Source of the DNA: Emiliania huxleyi CCMP1516
Lineage: Eukaryota; Haptophyta; Isochrysidales; Noelaerhabdaceae
NCBI RefSeq assembly: GCF_000372725.1
Contig: NW_005199694.1
Location: 57,297 to 121,296 of the forward strand
Length of the DNA stretch: 64,000 nt
Direction: 5' to 3'
Part shown: in pieces, positions 58,467 through 64,000 of the stretch
Layout: the number at the start of each line of letters is the position of its first letter
Position numbering within the stretch: position 1 is the first letter of the stretch
Translations under genes and position numbers: made by a program
Notes under the pieces: model-generated
The model's input: only the letters and a program-made list of their open reading frames with translations
Database searches by the model: none
Told to the model about the DNA's origin: nothing

Positions 58467-61400
58467 TCACCACCACGGGCACCAGCCGGTGTAGCACTGA
58501 CACAAGTTTTGGTTCGAAGTCGCCTGCTCGATGAGCCGCTGCACCTGCTCGGCAACGGTGAGCTGCTCGCCGAACTCGCGGCCGGTCAGCTTGTTGTCGA
58601 CGCGCCGGATCACGCGCACCGCGCGCTCGTTGAGTGCGTGCGGCTCGCCGCCCCCCTCTGGCTGGGCGGCGAACTGCGGCGGCTGCGGCTGCGAGAGCGA
58701 CGCGATCCGCTCCTCGGCGGCGCGAGACGCCCACAGCTTCTGGCGCACAGCCGCCAGCGGCGTCGGCGCGACGCCCTCCGAGATCTGCAGGGGGTCGAGC
58801 GAGTAGCCAAACGACTCCTCCAGCGAGGCGACGAGCGAGGGCGGCAGCGACGCGCGCACGCCGCCGGTGCTTCGCTGCGCCGTGGAGGCGTCCGCCCGCT
58901 CCCCCGCCTCCTCCTCCGCGCTCGCGCCGTCGCTGCAGGACTCGAGGTCGCTCGAGCTCGTCGTGCTCGAGGCCCCGCCTCTCTCCGCCGCGCCCCCCGG
59001 CTCGGCCGCCGCCAGCCGTCGGTGGCGACCGCCACCGCCGCTCTCGCCTCCGCCGCCTCCGCGCCCACCGCCTCCGCCCTCGCCGCCACCGCCGCCGCTC
59101 TGGCCGCCGCCGCTCTCCGCGCCGTCGCCCTCGCCCTCGCCTCCGCCGCCGCCGCCGCTGCTCTCCGCGCCGCCGCCGCTCTCGCTGCCACCCACCGCGG
59201 TGCCGCCGCCGCCGCCGCCGCCAGCACCGGTGCCTGCGCCACCCGCCGCGGTGGTCGCAGTCGACTGAGACGTCGTCCCGTTGGCGGTGGCGGCGCTGCC
59301 GCTGGCGGCGCCGCCGCTGGCGGCGCCGCTGGCGGCGGCCGCCGCCGCCGCCGCGGCCGGGTGGGCCTGCAGCAGCCGCCACTTGATGAGCGGGTCGTGG
59401 ATGAAGGCCTCGAGCATCGCCATCACCGAGTCCTTGTTGCGGCGCAGCACGGACATGACCGTCTCGCAAGTGGCGCGAAAGGTGCCTAGGGGGAAGGCCC
59501 CGAGAGGGGTGGGGGACATGCGCCTCGGACGTGACCGCCTCGCAGGTCGCGCGAAAGGTGCCCTCGACGCCCGACACCTCCATCGCGGCGACGAGCATGC
59601 GCGTGAGCCGGAAGGGCACCGTCTCGGGGTACTTGTCTCGCCGCATCGCAACCTCGAAGCAGTCGCCAAAGTCGATGTGCAGGATCTTGCCTACGGGAAG
59701 GCTCCGAGCAGGTCCCGAGCAGGTTCCGAGAAGCAGCCGCCAGAGGCGATGTGCACGGTCTTGCCCGTGAAGCGGTGCAGCATCAGGTTGGACGGGTGGC
59801 GGTCGCCGAGGCCGAGGATGTGGCCGACCATCGACATGACGGCGAGCGAGCGCGAGAAGTGGGAGCGCCGCTCGAGCCACTCTTCGGAGGAGGGCGCCTT
59901 GGCCCACAGCACCGCGCGAGATCACCCGAGATTATACCCGAGGTGACCCGAGGGGACCCGAGATTATACCCGAGGTGACCCGAGGTGACCCAAGATGACC
60001 AGAGGTGACCAGAGATGACCAGAGGTGACCAGAGGTGACCTGAGGGGACCCGAGGGGACCCGAGGTGACCAGAGAGGGGACCCGAGGGGACCCGAGGTGA
60101 CCCGAGGTGACCCGAGGGGACCCGAGGGGACCAGAGAGGGGACCCGAGGGGACCCGAGGTGACCAGAGAGGGGACCCGAGGTGACCCGAGGTGAGGCGCC
60201 TTGACCCACAGCACACGCGCGAGGTCCATCCCTTCGGTGTGCGAGAGCACGTGCTGGAAGGCCTATCGGACAAGCCGCGGGCAGGTCGCGCGGGCGTGCC
60301 CTGGACGGGCCGCGAGAGCGCGCGCCCGGATGGCCTCCATCCGCTGCAGCAGCGTGAGCGACTCGAGGTCGGGCGCAAAGTGGAGCATCAGCCGGTGCTC
60401 GACGTTGAGCAGCACCGAGCGCGACGTGCGGTAGGCGCGCACGAGCGTGTGCAGCGTGTCGCAGCGCGGCACCCACCTGGCGTCCACCGCGCAGCGCGGC
60501 GCGTGAGAGCGGCGTCGGCGTTGGCGGCGTGGCCCCCCCCCGGCGGTCGTGCCGCCGCGGCACGGGGCGCTCGACGGCAGCTCGGCCACATCTCGGCTCC
60601 GTCCTGGCCGCGTCACACATCTCGGCCGCCTCTCGGCTCCGTCTCACTCGATGAGCCCCGAGTTGGTCGAGAGCGGGACGACCGAGTAGCGCTGGATGCC
60701 GAGGTCGAGCCGCGCGCCGTCGTCGGTCGAGGCGAGGAGCGCGTTGACGAGGCCGAAGAGCTGCATCACGCGCTCGTCCTGCCGCAAGTCCTCGTGCCCC
60801 TTGAGCAGGAAGACGTACTCGACGCCGTCGTCGCCCGTCACCGCCAGCTTGCGCGGCCGCTGCTTGGAGGACATTACGCGGATCGCGGGCGCGAAGGAGC
60901 GGATCGCGACGACGGGCGCGTTGGCGCGGTAGGTGCCCGGCACGGCGATCTCGAGGTTGGTCGCCTTGAGAAGCCGCGGCGAGACGTCGCGCAGCTGCAG
61001 GGTGCGCGCCTGTGAGAGAGGCACACACACACGCACGCACGTCTCGGACGTGGAATGGACGTGTCCCGGACATGTCCAGGTTCGGAGGGGGAGGAGGAGG
61101 AGGGTGCGCGCCTGCTGCAGCTGCCGGCCGAGCTGGCGCAACACCTCGTAGAAGCGCGTCCACGCCGCCTGCAGCTGCGCCTCGTCGCCCGACAAGCGAA
61201 ACTCGTGGCAGTGCGCGAGGGCGGAGCGCAGGTCGGCGGCGTAGGCGGCGACAAAATCCGCCTCGTGCGCGGTCGAGGCGCCCGCCTCGAGCCGCGCGTA
61301 GAGCGGCGCGAGCACCGCGAGCGTCGACTCGATGCCGCGCGGCTCGCCGGCGTGCGGCTGCTCAAAGTAGCGGCGGTAGGCCTATGAGTTGATCGCTGCT

Positions 61401-64000
61401 TGAGCCATGCCTCGCTAGGCCGACGCTCAGATCTCTAGCGGCGGCGAGCCTGCTCGAGCGACTCGTGCCACTGCTCGGGCCACAAAATGGCGACGCGGAT
61501 CAGCTCGTTGGAGACGAGCAGCGCCTGGTATTCATGAAGGTATTCATGAGCGACGGGCCGTGTGGCGCACGACGCGCGGTCCACCTCGTCGGAGGCGGGA
61601 AGCGCCTGCTCGACGAGGGTGTCGCAGTGGGCGCGCATCATCGTCAGCGTCGCCTCGGCGTGCGAGATGCGCCTATGAATGAGTGTTGAGCCGTCAGCGG
61701 TGGGTCACTGCGGACAGCGCCAAGCGTCGCCTCGGCGCGGAGAGGTGCGCCCCATGCTGAAGAGCGGCAGCGACGTGGCCGCGGCGGCTTGCCGGCCGTC
61801 CGGCCTCGGCGACGCGGCGGTCGAGCGCTCCGCCTCGCGGCGCGGGCGCGACTCGTGCGAGGCGACCGCGAGCGGGTAGATGAGCGCTTGCGGGTGGAGG
61901 CGGCCGACGGTGAGAAGCAGGTTCTGCACCGCCTTGCGCACGCGCGGCTGCGGCGCGTTGATGCGCGCGATGATCTGCGGGATGACGAGCAGCCACGTGT
62001 CGACGTGCACGAGCGCAAACCCGTCGCTGAGCGCGGCGTCGACGCGCGCGTCGCCGCCGTAGCGGAACCAGAGGGTGAGCAGCCGCAGCAGGTCCTGCAG
62101 GCTCTGCTCGAGGTGCGCGCCGAGCGTGATCGAGCGGAAGAAGCCCCGCAGCGCAGAGACGACGTGCCCAATCGTGCGCTCGGCCGCCGCGGGCGGCGGC
62201 GCGAGCGGCGGCGCGAGCGGCGGCGCGAGCGGCGCGTGGGGAAGGGGCGGCGCCGCGGCCGCGGGCGGCTGCGCGTCCGCCGCAGCCACCCGCGCGATGG
62301 CGGTGACGTTCATCAGCGCCCACGCGTGCCACGCCTTGTAGGCTGTCGGCCCGTACCGGACGGCGGCGGAGTACGAGGCGAGGACGCGGGCGATCGTCGC
62401 CTCGTCGAGCTGCTCGCCTGCCTGCGCCATCTGCCACGAGCCCAGCTGCAGGCAGACTCGCATGCTCATCCGCGTTCATCGGCGCGGCGGACGGCGCGCC
62501 GAGCCACGCCGGCGCGGACTCGCCCGAGCGGTCGAGCGTCTCGGGCGCGAGCGGCGTGCCAGAGTCCTCGAGCTCCTCGAGCAGAGCCTCTGCGGCGGAG
62601 CACGCCGACAGCGACGACGTCCAAGCGGCCGCGCCCGCCTCGGCCGAGACCGCCCACGACGGGAAGCGCGGCGGCGTCGGCGGCGGCGCGCCCGCAAGTC
62701 CTGCGGCCGAGGCGGCGGCGCCGCCGCCGCTGTCGGCGGGGGGGCCGGGCCCGGGGCCGCCAGCGGCGGCGGCGGCGCCGGGAGTGGCGTTCGGCTCTGG
62801 CGACGACGCGCTGGCGGCGGGCTGCGCCGGCGGCGCCGCCGCGGAGCGCGCGAGCAGCTGCATGAGCAGCCCGATGGCTGCCGCCTGCGCGTTGGTCACC
62901 CAGAGGTACTTTGCGTACGCGTAGACGAGCTCGGGCGCGGCGCCGTCGAGCGCGTTCGCCACCTGCGAGGGGAGATATGGGGAGATATGGGGAGATATGG
63001 GGAGATCCACCTGCGAGGGGGGCGAGAGTCGGGGAGCTTGTGAGCAGGGTGCCGTGCCGCGTGTGGCACTCGGCGCGTCGCGCAAGAGGCGAAGAAGACG
63101 GCCGGCAGTGCAGCGGAACACGTGTCTGCTCGAGTGCTACGTCGGGAGACGGGCGCCCGGCAGCTGGGGTGCCGCCACCTGAGACCCCTCGCCCATCGCC
63201 TGCTGGTAGACAGGCAACGAGCCGATCGGGGCGCCGGGAGGCAGCAGCTTGGAGAGCGAGGTGCGGCAGAGCTCGAGCCGGCCCGACTTGCGGCACAGCG
63301 AGCCGAACTTGATCCACGCCTCCATCTGCTGCAGCGGGGCCAGCGCCATCGCCCGCAGCTCGATGAGCGGCTGCCACGCACGCAGCTCGCTCGAGCAGTT
63401 GCGCAGCCGGTCGCGCCACCGCAGCCGGATGGCCTCGCACCGTTCGTCGGCGCGCGCCTGCTTCACAGCCGCAGGTGTGAAGAGACGCCGTTCACAGCTG
63501 CTGCAGCCTCGCACCGCTCGTCTGCGCGCGCCGCGTCGTCGGCGCCCAGCACCGCGCGGGCGGAGGAGGAGGAGGAGGCGGCGGCGGCGAGGGGGTCGGA
63601 AGCGGCGGCTGCTCGCACGGCGTGCGAAGGCCCGTCGAGCGGCCGTGCCGGCGCGCGGCGCGCGGCGAGCCCCTCCTGCCGGACGCGGGACCGCGATCTG
63701 CTCAAGAGGTGGGCACGAGACGTGTGTGTGCCGTGTCCAGCCTCCTCTCGCGCGCGGGCCAGCCTCCGCTCCGCCGTCACTCCTTCCCTCCTCGCTGCTG
63801 CCGACCCGCCGACGACTGCCTCCCGGCTGGAGCGGTCTCCCGGCTGGAGCGGTCTCCTGCAGCACGCGGTACTCGATCAGCTCTTCGACCTCGGAGAGCT
63901 GCTGCGCGTGCACGAGGGGCGCGTGCGCGCGCGAGTACCTGTGGCAGCAACGAGAGCCGGGGAGATATGGGGAGACACACGGAGATACAGGGAGATGCGA
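58467..64000 (-). CDS. TOR: Target of rapamycin (TOR) kinase, C-terminal half, 5' end outside window
   Basis: Exons resolved from the 3' end: 59485-58467, 59690-59562, 59897-59765, 60262-60200, 60476-60326, 61009-60648, 61381-61112, 61672-61450, and one ending at 61751; further exons run to the right edge. FAT-region motifs: [17 protein letters not shown] (63.9 kb), [38 protein letters not shown] (62.3 kb). [22 protein letters not shown], then [20 protein letters not shown]. Kinase: [42 protein letters not shown] (catalytic Asp/Asn), [20 protein letters not shown] (DFG). A ~150-residue Gly/Ser/Glu-rich insert precedes the FATC domain, which ends [13 protein letters not shown]. The protein is the nutrient-sensing Ser/Thr kinase of TORC1/2; the intact FRB suggests possible FKBP-rapamycin binding. 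Resolved introns are mostly GC-AG, and most carry copies of adjacent exon sequence. Confidence 0.92.
59898..60199 (-). repeat. TOR intron filled with a 10-bp minisatellite
   Basis: A 302-nt GC-AG intron inside the TOR kinase domain. Positions ~59931-60195 are about 26 head-to-tail units of CCCGAGGTGA/CCCGAGGGGA. The intron ends with a copy of the preceding exon end (GTGCTGTGGGCCAAG against GTGCTGTGGGTCAAG). Confidence 0.9.
62966..63012 (-). repeat. GGGGAGATAT short tandem repeat in TOR intron
   Basis: Four GGGGAGATAT-type units lie next to the CTCGCAG acceptor at ~62966. A similar run (GGGGAGATATGGGGAGACAC) is found at the right window edge, 63959-63998, implying a second intron of the same type. 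Confidence 0.8.

Overview
The window is nuclear DNA of a GC-rich eukaryotic alga. The best fit is a haptophyte of the Emiliania/Gephyrocapsa/Chrysochromulina type, assembled from shotgun reads. This rests on short introns of about 63-170 nt with both GC-AG and GT-AG borders, very GC-rich coding sequence, proline-rich secreted proteins, a plastid protein with a multi-part targeting leader, TOR kinase, Nopp140 and ALKBH8. There are three N gaps (3193-3365, 29460-29821, 46395-46494). Species assignment is inference; no marker gene is present.

Layout, left to right. 1-2467 (-): 3' portion missing of an AP2-repeat protein with half a PHD finger. 3388-4657 (-): a probably myristoylated LRR protein. 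4.7-6.7 kb: repeats, including a long foldback. 6.8-7.8 kb (-): a broken, possibly helicase-related gene. 9.07-10.34 kb (+): selenocysteine lyase. 10.4-12.5 kb: element with terminal inverted repeats and other repeats. 12.58-19.28 kb (+): a 2,176-residue secretory/membrane fusion protein joining discoidin-like, PC-esterase-like, acyltransferase-3 and glycosidase-like propeller modules. 20.05-22.16 kb (-): Nopp140/SRP40. 22.8-25.6 kb: transposon-like repeats. 25.7-26.15 kb (+): thioredoxin. 26.4-27.85 kb (-): Cys-rich protein of three near-identical 132-residue repeats. 28.12 kb: short TTAGGG array followed by gene-poor sequence and a gap. 31.0-32.6 kb: broken BspA-type LRR gene and a coiled-coil gene. 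32.66-33.93 kb (-): DUF4336 plastid protein. 34.5-35.5 kb (+): ALKBH8-type oxygenase. 35.8-37.2 kb: two small membrane proteins. 37.5-39.9 kb: tandem repeats and a 251-bp satellite. 40.8-42.2 kb (-): dihydroorotate dehydrogenase-like protein. 43-45.5 kb: unknown, possibly mobile ORFs. 45.75-46.6 kb: unreliable sequence round a gap. 46.75-48.36 kb (-): ZIP metal transporter. 49.6-51.7 kb (+): GT25 glycosyltransferase fused to an FkbM methyltransferase. 52.1-53.4 kb: repeat copy and a small acidic ORF. 53.5-55.6 kb (-): polyamine oxidase. 56.06-58.07 kb (+): unknown two-exon gene with a duplicated 5' segment. 58.47 kb to the right edge (-): C-terminal half of TOR kinase.

The genes are independent eukaryotic transcription units, not an operon. 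The most striking signal is in the introns. In TOR, and again in the dihydroorotate dehydrogenase and polyamine oxidase genes, introns carry a diverged copy of the neighbouring exon edge, so the splice sites look as if they were made by tandem duplication of an AG|GC or AG|GT-containing exon segment. Translation starts are taken at ATG where one is visible; several genes have unresolved 5' exons.
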